Shown here one piece after another: positions 53,793 through 62,621 of a DNA stretch of 64,000 nt. This DNA is from Competibacter_A sp037045535 (lineage in GTDB: Bacteria > Pseudomonadota > Gammaproteobacteria > Competibacterales > Competibacteraceae). Every line of letters begins with the position of its first letter. The first letter of the stretch is position 1. The stretch covers positions 155,198-219,197 of the forward strand of contig JBAOHI010000062.1 of NCBI GenBank assembly GCA_037045535.1. The letters are read 5' to 3'. Under the pieces are notes generated by a model that saw only the letters and a program-made list of their open reading frames with translations, did not search any database and was not told the origin of the DNA. The translations under genes and the position numbers were made by a program.

Positions 53793-54989
53793 CTAAATTT
53801 CCACCATCCCGGTGGCGGTTTCCACGCTGACGGTTCCTTGCTGTTCCCGAATCACGTCAGCCAGGACCGCCATGCCACGTTCCAGTTGCTCGGGCGTGGC
53901 ATGGCTGAAGTTGAGGCGCATGAACGCTCCTTGCCGAGCGTCGGGATTGGCGAAAAACGCCTCGCCCGGCATGAACGCCACCTTGCGTTCCAGCGCTCGC
54001 ATCAGCAGGGCGCGAGTGTTGCCACCGCTCTTCAAGCGAACCCAAAAGAATAACCCACCGTTGGGCAGGGTCCACTCCGCCAGTTCGCCGAGATGGCGGG
54101 TCAGGGCCGCTTGCATGGCATCGCGTCGTTCTCGGTAAAACGTTCGCAATCGTTCCAGGTGTGCCGGATAGTCACGGGAATTCACGAAGCGGGCACACCA
54201 CCACTGACCGATGCGGTTGGTGTGCAGGTCGGTGGACTGTTTGAGCCGTACCAGATAGGGATGCACGTTCTCGGACGCGGCAACGTAACCGATCCGTAGG
54301 CCGGGAATGCCGGTCTTGGAAAACGTACCCATGTACATCCAGGTGTCCTTCTCGCCCAAGCGGGCGCAAAGCGGCGTGCGGTCCACTGGCTCGTAGACCA
54401 GTTCCCGATACGGTTCGTCCTCCAGCAGCGGCGTGCCGGTCTCGCGCAGTACCGCCGCGACCGCCGCGCGGGTCGCCTCGTCGTAGCAGACGCCGGCCGG
54501 GTTCTGGAAAGTCGGGATGAGGTAGACGAACGCCGGTCGGTGGCGATGAACGACTTGGCGCAACTGCTCCGGGTCGATACCGTTGGGCGCCAGTGACAGT
54601 TCCTCGAAGCGGGCGCCGAACAGCCGGAACGATTGCAGGGCGGCCAGATAGCTCGGCGCTTCCACGGCAACCGGCGTGCCGGGGTCGATATACAGCTTGG
54701 AAACCAGATCGATCCCCTGCTGCGAGCCGGTGGTGACCAAGACCTGTTCCGGTCGGCAACCCAGGCCGAGATCGGCCAACTGCGCAGCGATGGCCGTCCG
54801 CAGTTCCGGCTCGCCGTCGGTGGTGCCGTACTGGCTGAGGTCAGGCGGTAGATCGCCCAAATCCAACGGGGGCATGGCTTCGCGGGCTGGCAGTCCCCCG
54901 GCGAAGGAAATGATGTCGGGCTTCTGGGTGAGGGCGAGCAATTCCCGGATCAGGGAGCTGGTCAAGCGGTCGATGCGTTCGGAGAGCAT
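53793..54989 (-). CDS. PLP-dependent class I/II aminotransferase (2-aminoadipate-type)
   Basis: A 398-residue fold-type I aminotransferase: ISFAGGLPAREAMPP, VLVTTGSQQGIDLVSKLYID (pyridoxal-phosphate cup), YLIPTFQNPAGVCY, LLEDEPYRELVYE and the lysine site YMGTFSKTGIPGLRIGYVA (Schiff-base Lys in FSKT). The arrangement is that of the LysN/MocR-derived 2-aminoadipate/aromatic aminotransferase group without the GntR domain. Substrate is not determinable from sequence alone. Confidence 0.85.
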   Translation of the reverse strand: MLSERIDRLTSSLIRELLALTQKPDIISFAGGLPAREAMPPLDLGDLPPDLSQYGTTDGEPELRTAIAAQLADLGLGCRPEQVLVTTGSQQGIDLVSKLYIDPGTPVAVEAPSYLAALQSFRLFGARFEELSLAPNGIDPEQLRQVVHRHRPAFVYLIPTFQNPAGVCYDEATRAAVAAVLRETGTPLLEDEPYRELVYEPVDRTPLCARLGEKDTWMYMGTFSKTGIPGLRIGYVAASENVHPYLVRLKQSTDLHTNRIGQWWCARFVNSRDYPAHLERLRTFYRERRDAMQAALTRHLGELAEWTLPNGGLFFWVRLKSGGNTRALLMRALERKVAFMPGEAFFANPDARQGAFMRLNFSHATPEQLERGMAVLADVIREQQGTVSVETATGMVEI

Positions 54990-55010
54990 AAGGTTGGATT
55001 CCGTGATATT

Positions 55011-55265
55011 TCAGTGCTTAATGCCGAGCCACTCGTTCTGACGCGGCATCTGCAAGTGCCAGCCGCGTTCCTGGAGGTTGCGCAGCACCTCGGCTGCGTT
55101 TTCTTGAGCCAGCTTACGGTCGGGAGACAGTTCCAAATCCAGGACGTGAACCGGTTGACCAATGAGTTGCAGCAGAGGTTCGGGGACGCGGGAGAAGTCA
55201 TCCTTGGCGGCTAGATAGAGATAAGTATCCTGCTTTTTTCGGCTTTTGTAGATTGCGCACTGCAT
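55011..55265 (-). CDS. ycgL: YcgL family protein
   Basis: An 84-residue protein: MQCAIYKSRKKQDTYLYLAA, FSRVPEPLLQLIGQPVHVLD, LELSPDRKLAQENAAEVLRN, then a GWHLQMPRQNEWL ending. This is the YcgL domain, a small fold largely restricted to Gammaproteobacteria; function unknown. A GGAGAG site precedes the ATG at 55265. It is divergent from the carbonic anhydrase gene. Confidence 0.88.
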   Translation of the reverse strand: MQCAIYKSRKKQDTYLYLAAKDDFSRVPEPLLQLIGQPVHVLDLELSPDRKLAQENAAEVLRNLQERGWHLQMPRQNEWLGIKH

Positions 55266-55341
55266 GGGGTCTCTCCGGGCAGAAGGTTGGGGAGCGACAG
55301 GATATAATGCGAAACCGACTAAGGTTAACGGATGGTACGCC

Positions 55342-56007
55342 ATGACCACGATTAATGAGCTATTGCAAGGTTTCCAACGCTTTCGCGTCAAGAATTTCGA
55401 GCCGAACCGGGAATTGTTCAATCGGCTGGCAATGCAAGGGCAAACGCCGCGCACCCTGTTGATCGGATGCAGCGATTCTCGGGTAGATCCCGCCATTTTG
55501 ACCGATTCCGCGCCCGGCGATCTGTTCGTGGTGCGCAACGTCGCCAATCTGATACCGCCCTACGAGACGGGTGGCCGCTATCATGGTACCAGCGCCGCCG
55601 TGGAATTCGCCGTTTGCAACCTGAAGGTGCACAACATCATCGTGCTCGGCCATTCGCGCTGCGGCGGCATCAGCGCCTTGCTGGATGGCTACGGCGAAAA
55701 CGACGAAGGTGAAGGTTATATCGCACCTTGGGTGCGGATCGCCGCACCGGCCCGCGACGAGGTGCTGCGGCGCTGGCCGGACGCCAGCCGCGAATTTAAG
55801 CAGCGAGCCTGCGAGCGGGCTGGCGTGCGAACCTCGTTGACTAATCTCATGACCTTTCCATTCATCCGCCAGCGGGTCGAGGAAGGTCGACTGAGCTTGT
55901 ATGGCTGGTACTACGATCTCGAAAACGGCGAACTGATGCAGTACGACCCCGATAAGGACCGGTTTTACGATTTGTATTTCGGCCCGACACCCGCAGAAGA
56001 CGCCTAA
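55342..56007 (+). CDS. Beta-class carbonic anhydrase
   Basis: A 221-residue beta carbonic anhydrase. The zinc ligands are in CSDSRVDP (Cys, and the Asp-Arg dyad) and VLGHSRCGGISALL (His, Cys); GRYHGTSAAVEFAV lies between. It interconverts CO2 and bicarbonate. Start at ATG 55342; the frame open to 55264 would overlap the divergent ycgL start. Confidence 0.95.
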   Translation: MTTINELLQGFQRFRVKNFEPNRELFNRLAMQGQTPRTLLIGCSDSRVDPAILTDSAPGDLFVVRNVANLIPPYETGGRYHGTSAAVEFAVCNLKVHNIIVLGHSRCGGISALLDGYGENDEGEGYIAPWVRIAAPARDEVLRRWPDASREFKQRACERAGVRTSLTNLMTFPFIRQRVEEGRLSLYGWYYDLENGELMQYDPDKDRFYDLYFGPTPAEDA

Positions 56008-56065
56008 TCGTTAGGCCTGTCGCTCTTCATTTTTCGCCATCACAATCGACATAACGGATTCTTGC

Positions 56066-57644
56066 ATGAACTCTTCCGCTCTACCCATACGCCGCGCCTT
56101 GATCAGCGTTTCCGACAAGACCGGCATCGTGGAGTTCGCCCGCGCTCTGATCGAACGGGGCGTGGAGATTCTCTCCACTGGCGGCACTGCCAAGCTGCTG
56201 GCCAGCAACGGCATTCCCGCCATCGAAGTCGCCGACTACACTGGCTTTCCCGAGATGATGGACGGTCGCCTCAAGACCTTGCATCCGAAAATTCACGGCG
56301 GCCTGCTGGGGCGGCGTGGTGAGGACGACGGGGCCATGGCTGAACACGGTATTCCGCCCATCGACCTGCTGGTGGTGAATCTTTATCCGTTCGAGGCCAC
56401 GGTCGCCAAGCCGAATTGCGCGCTGGCCGATGCGATTGAAAATATCGACATCGGCGGGCCGGCGATGCTGCGGGCGGCGGCGAAGAATCACGCGGCGGTG
56501 ACCGTGGTAGTGGATGCTAATGACTACCAGCGGGTATTGACCGAGATGCGCGACAACAACGGCGTGGTGAGTCAGGCCACGCGCTTCGATCTAGCAGTCA
56601 AGGTGTTCGAGCACACCGGCCGCTACGACGGCGCTATCGCCAACTATCTCGGTTCGATCCGCGCCGAGGGTGAACGCGATCCGTTTCCGCGTACTTACAG
56701 CACTCAGTTCATCAAGGCGCAGGACATGCGCTACGGCGAAAATCCGCATCAGGGCGCGGCGTTCTACGTCGAGCCGAAACCAGCGGAAGCTTGCATCGCC
56801 ACTGCCCGCCAGTTACAGGGCAAGGAATTGTCCTACAACAACGTCGCCGATACCGACGCCGCGCTGGAATGCGTCAAGGGTTTCGATGCGCCGGCCTGCG
56901 TGATCGTCAAACATGCCAATCCCTGTGGCGTGGCCATCGGTTCGAGCATTCTGGAAGCTTACGACCGCGCCTATAAAACCGATCCGACCTCGGCCTTTCG
57001 GCGGCATCATCGCCTTCAACCGGCCGTTGGATGGCGCGACCGCCAAGGCGATTGTGGATCGGCAGTTCGTCGAGGTGATCATCGCCCCGGAAGTCACGCC
57101 GGAGGCGTTGGCCGCGACCGCCAGCAAGCAGAATGTGCGAGTGCTGGCCTGCGGCAATTGGGGTGCCGAACGCGCGCCGGGTTGGGACTACAAGCGGGTC
57201 ACGGGTGGCCTGCTGGTGCAGGATCGCGATTTGGGCCGAGTCGCCAAATCGGACCTGAAAGTGGTGACCAAACGGCAACCGACCGACCAGGAGATGATCG
57301 ACCTGCTGTTCGCTTGGCAGGTGGTGAAATTCGTCAAATCAAACGCCATCGTCTACGGCAAGGACGGCATGATTCTCGGCGTCGGGGCCGGCCAGATGAG
57401 CCGGGTGTTCTCGGCCAATATCGCCATCATGAAAGCGCGGGAGGAAAAGCTGGACCTGAAAGGCGCAGCAATGGCGTCCGACGCCTTTTTCCCGTTCCGC
57501 GACGGCATCGATCTGGCCGCCGAGCAGGGCATCACCGCCGTCATCGAACCGGGCGGCTCCATGCGCGACAGCGAGGTGATCGCCGCCGCCGACGAGCACG
57601 GTATGACGATGGTGTTCACCGGAATGCGGCATTTCCGCCACTAA
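56066..57644 (+). pseudogene. purH: Bifunctional IMP cyclohydrolase/AICAR transformylase, +1 frameshift
   Basis: The first part has the IMPCH domain (RRALISVSDKTGIVEFARAL, ILSTGGTAKLLA, VNLYPFEATVAK, NIDIGGPAMLRAAAKNH) and the start of the AICAR transformylase domain (RYGENPHQGAAFYVEP, KELSYNNVADTDAA, CVIVKHANPCGVA). After KTDPTSAF the frame is wrong. Reading one base on from a TTT run at 56996-56998 gives GGIIAFNRPLDGATAKAIVD and the rest to SMRDSEVIAAADEHGMTMVF. It is a single extra base in a homopolymer. As purH is needed for de novo purine synthesis and purD follows in the same operon, a sequencing error is the likelier explanation. Confidence 0.9.
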
Positions 57645-57654
57645 CAATAACTTC

Positions 57655-57695
57655 GCCTCTCTCCCTGATAGGAGAAGGGTTGGGGATGAGGGTCA
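57655..57695. repeat. Intergenic palindromic repeat between purH and purD
   Basis: The sequence contains CCTCTCTCCCTGATAGGAGA and then AGGGTTGGGGATGAGGGTC. It shares its tail pattern with the repeat at 3438-3480 (GGGGTTGGGGCTGAGGGGG), so it is a dispersed element rather than a gene-specific signal. Confidence 0.6.
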
Positions 57696-57702
57696 TTATA
57701 GA

Positions 57703-59001
57703 ATGAATGTCCTGATCGTCGGCGGCGGTGGCCGCGAACATGCTCTGGCCTGGAAAGTGGCGCGATCCAGCCGGGTGAACAACGTCTACGTCGCGCCGGG
57801 CAACGCTGGCACCGCTCGCGAACCCAAGGTCACCAACATCGCCATCACCGCCGACGATCCGCCGGATTTGCTTAAGTTCGCCTTGGGTCATCATGTGGAC
57901 TTGACCATCATTGGTCCCGAGGTGCCGCTGGTGCTGGGGATCACCGACCTGTTCGCCAATGCCGGCCTGCGCTGTTTCGGGCCGAGCAAAGCAGCGGCGC
58001 AACTGGAAGGCTCCAAAGCCTTCGCCAAGGATTTTCTGGCCCGCCATCGTATCCCGACCGCTCGTTACCAGAGTTTCACCGACCCCGACGCGGCGGAAGC
58101 CTATATCCGCGAAATGGGTGCGCCGGTAGTGGTCAAGGCCGATGGTTTGGCGGCGGGCAAGGGCGTCATTCTGGCGCAAAGCGAGGACGAGGCCATCGCC
58201 GCCATGCGGGGCATGTTGAGCGGGACGGATTTCGGCAAGGCCGGCCACCGGGTAGTGATCGAGGAATTTCTACGGGGCGAGGAAGCCAGCTTCATCGTCA
58301 TGACCGACGGCGAGCACATCTTGCCGTTCGCGTCCTCGCAGGATCACAAAGCGCGCGACAACGGCGACCGAGGCCCGAACACGGGCGGCATGGGCGCGTA
58401 TTCTCCCGCGCCGGTGGTGACGCCGGAATTGCATGACCGGGTCATGGCCGACATCATCGAACCCACCGTGCGCGGCATGGCGGCGGAAGGTTGCCGCTAT
58501 GTCGGTTTTCTCTACGCCGGCTTGATGATGACCGCCGACGGTCCCAAGGTGCTCGAATACAACTGCCGGTTGGGCGATCCCGAAACCCAGCCGCTCATCA
58601 TGCGCTTGCGTTCCGATCTGGTGGAGTTGTGCGGGGCGGCTCTGGACGGGCGGTTGCATGAGATCAAGGTGGATTGGGACCCTCGACCGGCGTTGGGTGT
58701 GGTGATGACCGCCGCCGGTTATCCAGGCGCTTATCGCAAAGGCGATGTCATCGAAGGCTTGCCGCACCACGACGAGGAGTTAGGCGGTGACGTGAAGCTA
58801 TTCCACGCCGGCACGCTGGAGACGAAAGAGGGCCATATCGTGACGCACGGTGGCCGGGTGCTGTGCGCCACCGCACTGGGCGGCACGGTCGCCGAAGCGC
58901 AAAGCCTGGCCTACAACTTGGTCAAGCGGGTGTATTGGGATGGCGTTTATTACCGCACCGACATCGGCTATCGGGCCATCGCGCGAGAGCGTGGGGAGTA
59001 A
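57703..59001 (+). CDS. purD: Phosphoribosylamine-glycine ligase
   Basis: A 432-residue PurD with VLIVGGGGREHALAWKVARS, GPEVPLVLGITDLF, ATP-grasp segments VVVKADGLAAGKGVILAQSE, FASSQDHKARDNGDRGPNTG and GFLYAGLMMTADGPKVLEYN. It couples glycine to phosphoribosylamine. It follows purH (purHD order) with a dispersed repeat in between, and the stop is 4 bases before the ubiU start. Confidence 0.97.
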   Translation: MNVLIVGGGGREHALAWKVARSSRVNNVYVAPGNAGTAREPKVTNIAITADDPPDLLKFALGHHVDLTIIGPEVPLVLGITDLFANAGLRCFGPSKAAAQLEGSKAFAKDFLARHRIPTARYQSFTDPDAAEAYIREMGAPVVVKADGLAAGKGVILAQSEDEAIAAMRGMLSGTDFGKAGHRVVIEEFLRGEEASFIVMTDGEHILPFASSQDHKARDNGDRGPNTGGMGAYSPAPVVTPELHDRVMADIIEPTVRGMAAEGCRYVGFLYAGLMMTADGPKVLEYNCRLGDPETQPLIMRLRSDLVELCGAALDGRLHEIKVDWDPRPALGVVMTAAGYPGAYRKGDVIEGLPHHDEELGGDVKLFHAGTLETKEGHIVTHGGRVLCATALGGTVAEAQSLAYNLVKRVYWDGVYYRTDIGYRAIARERGE

Positions 59002-59005
59002 AATC

Positions 59006-60037
59006 GTGGCCGTTTCCGTCTCATCCTCTCAGCCGAAATCTCTCGAACTGGTCTGTCCCGCCGGCAATCTACCCTCACTGAAAACTGCCGTGGACCACGG
59101 CGCCGATTCGGTTTACATCGGCTTCCGCGACGATACCAACGCCCGCCATTTTCCCGGCTTGAACTTCGACGCCAAGACGGCCACTCAGGGCGTGCAATAC
59201 GCCCACGCCAAGGGTCGGCGGGTGTTCGTCGCGCTCAACACCTTTCCACAGCCGGCGGGTTGGGAACGCTGGCAGCGAGCGGTGGATCAGGCGGCGGAAC
59301 TCGGGGTGGACGCGATCATTGCCGCCGATATCAGCGTGCTGGACTACGCGAGTCGCCAGCATCCGAAGTTGCCGCTGCATTTGTCGGTGCAGGGCTCCGC
59401 GACCAATTACGAAGCGATCCGCTTTTATCACGAGCATTTCGGTATTCGGCGCGTGGTGTTGCCCCGCGTGCTGTCCTTGCCGCAAGTGAAGCACGTTTTG
59501 GAGAACAGCCCGGTCGGCATCGAAGTTTTCGGCTTCGGCGGGCTGTGCATCATGGTGGAGGGGCGTTGTCTGTTGTCGTCCTACGTGACCGGCGAGTCGC
59601 CCAACATGTGCGGCGTTTGTTCGCCGGCCAAGGCGGTGCGCTGGGAGGAAACACCGCGCGGGTTGGAAACCCGTTTGGGCGGGCTGCTGATCGACCGTTA
59701 CGCGCCGGGCGAACCGGCCGGTTATCCAACCCTGTGCAAGGGCCGGTTCGAAGTGGCCGATCAGACGTATTACGCCATCGAGGAGCCGACCAGCCTGAAT
59801 ACGTTGGAATTGTTGCCGGAGTTGCAGGAAATGGGCATCGCGGCCATCAAGATCGAAGGTCGCCAACGCAGCCCGGCCTACGTGACCCAGGTGACCCAGG
59901 TTTGGCGCGCGGCCATCGATGCCTGCCGACGCAATCCCGCCGCTTACGCGCCCAAACCGGAGTGGCAGCGGGAACTGGGCAAGGTGTCCGAAGGCCACCA
60001 GACGACTTTGGGCGCCTATCACCGGACCTGGCAGTGA
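59006..60037 (+). CDS. ubiU: UbiU, O2-independent ubiquinone hydroxylation protein (U32 family)
   Basis: A 343-residue U32-family protein: LELVCPAGNLPSLKTAVDHG, GADSVYIGFRDDTNARHF and the 4Fe-4S Cys quartet in EVFGFGGLCIMVEGRCLLSS and GESPNMCGVCSPAK. With UbiV it hydroxylates ubiquinone precursors without O2, using prephenate. The GTG at 59006 has a GGGGAG site; the frame open to 58850 overlaps purD. ubiV follows after 11 bases. Confidence 0.9.
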   Translation: MAVSVSSSQPKSLELVCPAGNLPSLKTAVDHGADSVYIGFRDDTNARHFPGLNFDAKTATQGVQYAHAKGRRVFVALNTFPQPAGWERWQRAVDQAAELGVDAIIAADISVLDYASRQHPKLPLHLSVQGSATNYEAIRFYHEHFGIRRVVLPRVLSLPQVKHVLENSPVGIEVFGFGGLCIMVEGRCLLSSYVTGESPNMCGVCSPAKAVRWEETPRGLETRLGGLLIDRYAPGEPAGYPTLCKGRFEVADQTYYAIEEPTSLNTLELLPELQEMGIAAIKIEGRQRSPAYVTQVTQVWRAAIDACRRNPAAYAPKPEWQRELGKVSEGHQTTLGAYHRTWQ

Positions 60038-60048
60038 GGGCGGCGACC

Positions 60049-60973
60049 ATGATCGAATATCAGCCAAAACTGGCGTTGGGGCCGGTGCTGTACTACTGGC
60101 CGAAGGAGAAGCTGCTCGATTTTTACGAGCGGATGAGTGCTGCGCCGGTGGATATCGTGTATCTCGGCGAGACGGTGTGTTCCAAACGCCGCGCTTTCAA
60201 TATCGAAGAATGGTTGGAATTGGCGGAACGATTGACCGCTGCTGGCAAGGAGGTCGTGCTGTCCACGATGGCGCTGTTGGAAGCCGAATCGGAGCTGAAA
60301 ACCCTGCGCCGCTTGTGCGAGAACGGCCGGTTTACCGTGGAAGCCAACGACATGGGCGCGGTGCGGTTACTGTCCGAGCAGAAAGCGGCGTTTGTGCTGG
60401 GGACGGGCATCAACGTGTACAGCAGTCGGACCCTGCGCTTTCTGGCCGGATTGGGCGCCAAGCGATGGGTGATGCCGGTGGAATTATCGCGGATGACGCT
60501 GGCCGCGATTCAGGCCGAGCGGCCAGATCATGTGGAAACCGAGGTATTTGTTTACGGTCGCCTGCCGCTGGCGTATTCGGCTCGCTGTTTCACCGCACGG
60601 CATCACAATCTACCCAAGGATGATTGCCAGTATCGCTGCCTCAATGACCCGGAAGGGCTGACTTTGAGTACCCGCGAGGGGCAGGCGTTTCTGGCGATTA
60701 ACGGGATCCAGACTCAATCGGCCCAGACCTGTAATTTATTGCCGGAATTGGCGGAATTGCGGGAATTAAAAGTGGATGTGCTGCGCATCAGCCCGCAGGC
60801 CGAGAGAACGGAAACAGTGGTCGAAACATTCGCCGCTTGTCTGCGCGGGGAAAGCGACCCATCTAGAAGCGGCGCGGGCGCTCAATGCCAAGCTGCCGTA
60901 TGGTGCTTGTGATGGTTATTGGCAGGGGCAGCCGGGATTGAGGCAGGTGGTGGAGGTGGTGTCACGTTTTTAG
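60049..60973 (+). pseudogene. ubiV: UbiV, O2-independent ubiquinone hydroxylation protein, +1 frameshift near end
   Basis: About 307 residues if read through the shift: LALGPVLYYWPKEKLLDFYE, VYLGETVCSKRRAFNIEEWL, VEANDMGAVRLL, and Cys residues in SARCFTARHHN, KDDCQYRC and TCNLLPEL that bind the 4Fe-4S cluster. The normal frame ends at 60912 with a foreign tail after LRGESD. Dropping one C from a CCC run (60858-60860) gives HLEAARALNAKLPYGACDGY and WQGQPGL, the conserved UbiV ending, with a stop at 60973. Sequencing error or a recent mutation. Confidence 0.85.
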
Positions 60974-61522
60974 TGGTTCAATTGGTATTGTTGCATCGCT
61001 AGGCCATCCATTAAAAAAGATAATTTTCTAAGCGGCATTTTATAAAAATGCTAGATACTTTTATCTGATGAATGTAGTTCAATTTAATAAGAATAGAGGT
61101 AATAAAAATGACACAAAAAATTGAAAGTGATAAGCTTTTTGTAAAAAATGTTTTCCAAAAATGGTATCGTATACCGGAATATCAGCGTCCCTATGTCTGG
61201 GGAGCTGACCAAGTAACAGAACTACTTGATGATGTATATCGAGCATGCCAATATAATCCCGATTCTCAATACTTTCTTGGCTCCATGGTGCTAAAAAAAT
61301 CGGATAAACAGGATGGCACTACTAAATATGAAGAATATGACATCTTGGATGGACAACAGCGGTTAACAACCCTTTTTCTGATTACTGCTGTAGTTCGTGA
61401 TTTAACTCAACTGTCTAATGAGGCTCGAGTTAAAACCTGCCGAGAGACTATTTATCAGATAGCAAATCCAGACGATAACATCCCAGAGAGAAGTCGTATT
61501 ATATTTGATATTCGAGATATTA

Positions 61523-62621
61523 ACCCGGCAAAGAAATAGGCGATTAAGCGGCGTACTGGACGGCGGGGTGGTTGAAATAGGCCATGATCCGGTCTGGGGT
61601 GCTGATGACAAATTGGAGAAAGGCGTTTGCTTTTTGCCGCAAGGCATGAGGCGTGGAGGAACGGGCGGATAACCGCAAGTGGGTTTTGAAATCGCGATTG
61701 AGGTATTCGGTCGGATTGCGCTCCGGGGTATAGGGCGGCAGGTAAAAGAGCTCGATCTGTTCAGCGTGTTCGCCGACCCACCGGGTCACGGCCTTGGCGT
61801 GATGGACTTTCAGGTTGTCCAGAATCAGAAAGACTTTTTGGGGAGTGTCCGCGATCAACTGGCCCAAGAACTCGATGAGCCAATCGGCGTTCATGGCCTG
61901 TTCGATAAAGCGGAACCGGACGAGTCCTTGGTTGCTGATGGCCGACACCAGCGCCAATCCAGACCGGCGGCCGGGAGTCGCCAGCACCGGCGTTTTCCCT
62001 TGGGGGGCATAACCCCGTACCCAATGGCCATCTTCCACCACGGCCGTCTCGTCGCCCCAGTAAATCAGCGCCTTCTCCACCTTCGCGCGGGCTAAAATGG
62101 CCGGATAGGTCTCGTCCAGCCAACGTTGCACCTCGGCGGGCCGTTGCTCCAAGGCCCGCTTGAGCGGCCGTTGCGGCGTATAGCCCCAGCGCAGCAGGTA
62201 TTCCCCCACCGTCCGAATCGGCATCGCCACCCCAAACAGCGTCTCAATCAGCTCCATCACCGCCCGCCGGTTCCACAGCGCAAACCCCAACCCCCGTTGC
62301 CCCGGCGTCTTGTCCACCAGAATCGAACGCACCCGCCCTTCCTGCGCCAGCGTCAACGTCCGGCCCGTCAAATACCGCCGTCCCCGCCGCTTTGACTTCA
62401 GACCCGCCTCTCCGTCTCGACCGTACCGTTGACCCCAGCCAATCACCGTGCTGATATGCACCCCCACCACCCGCGCGATCTCCTTCCACGTCAATTGCAA
62501 CTCTTCGCGCAAGCGTAACGCTTGTCGTCGTCGTTCCTCTTGCGCTTCCGGTGATAAACAACGCCCATCCACTTTTTTCATGCCCTTCAATATACCTGTG
62601 TCGCCTAAATAATTGCCGGGT
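61523..62621. mobile_element. IS630-family insertion sequence, about 1.1 kb, with TA target duplication
   Basis: The element has imperfect terminal repeats (left ACCCGGCAAAGAAATAGGCG; right end in complement ACCCGGCAATTATTTAGGCG). It is flanked by TA on both sides (61521-61522 and 62622-62623). It carries one intact transposase on the minus strand. The TA duplication is the hallmark of IS630/Tc1 elements. Confidence 0.93.
61544..62590 (-). CDS. IS630-family transposase
   Basis: A 348-residue transposase. The N-terminal helix-turn-helix part has LTWKEIARVVGVHISTVIGW and a second HTH. The catalytic core has the first Asp in IYWGDETAVVEDG, the second in LILDNLKVHHAKAV, and the Glu in YTPERNPTEYLNRDFK. 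It is intact and fills almost the whole element (starts at 62590 or 62581), so the copy may be mobile. Confidence 0.93.
   Translation of the reverse strand: MKGMKKVDGRCLSPEAQEERRRQALRLREELQLTWKEIARVVGVHISTVIGWGQRYGRDGEAGLKSKRRGRRYLTGRTLTLAQEGRVRSILVDKTPGQRGLGFALWNRRAVMELIETLFGVAMPIRTVGEYLLRWGYTPQRPLKRALEQRPAEVQRWLDETYPAILARAKVEKALIYWGDETAVVEDGHWVRGYAPQGKTPVLATPGRRSGLALVSAISNQGLVRFRFIEQAMNADWLIEFLGQLIADTPQKVFLILDNLKVHHAKAVTRWVGEHAEQIELFYLPPYTPERNPTEYLNRDFKTHLRLSARSSTPHALRQKANAFLQFVISTPDRIMAYFNHPAVQYAA

Noticed and set aside
56008..56065. GCCTAA-TCG-TTAGGC hairpin after the carbonic anhydrase as a terminator
   Set aside because: Only a 6-bp stem and no adjacent T-run.
59260..60048. Long open frame continuing upstream of ubiV
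   Set aside because: It overlaps ubiU in another frame; UbiV similarity starts at the ATG at 60049.
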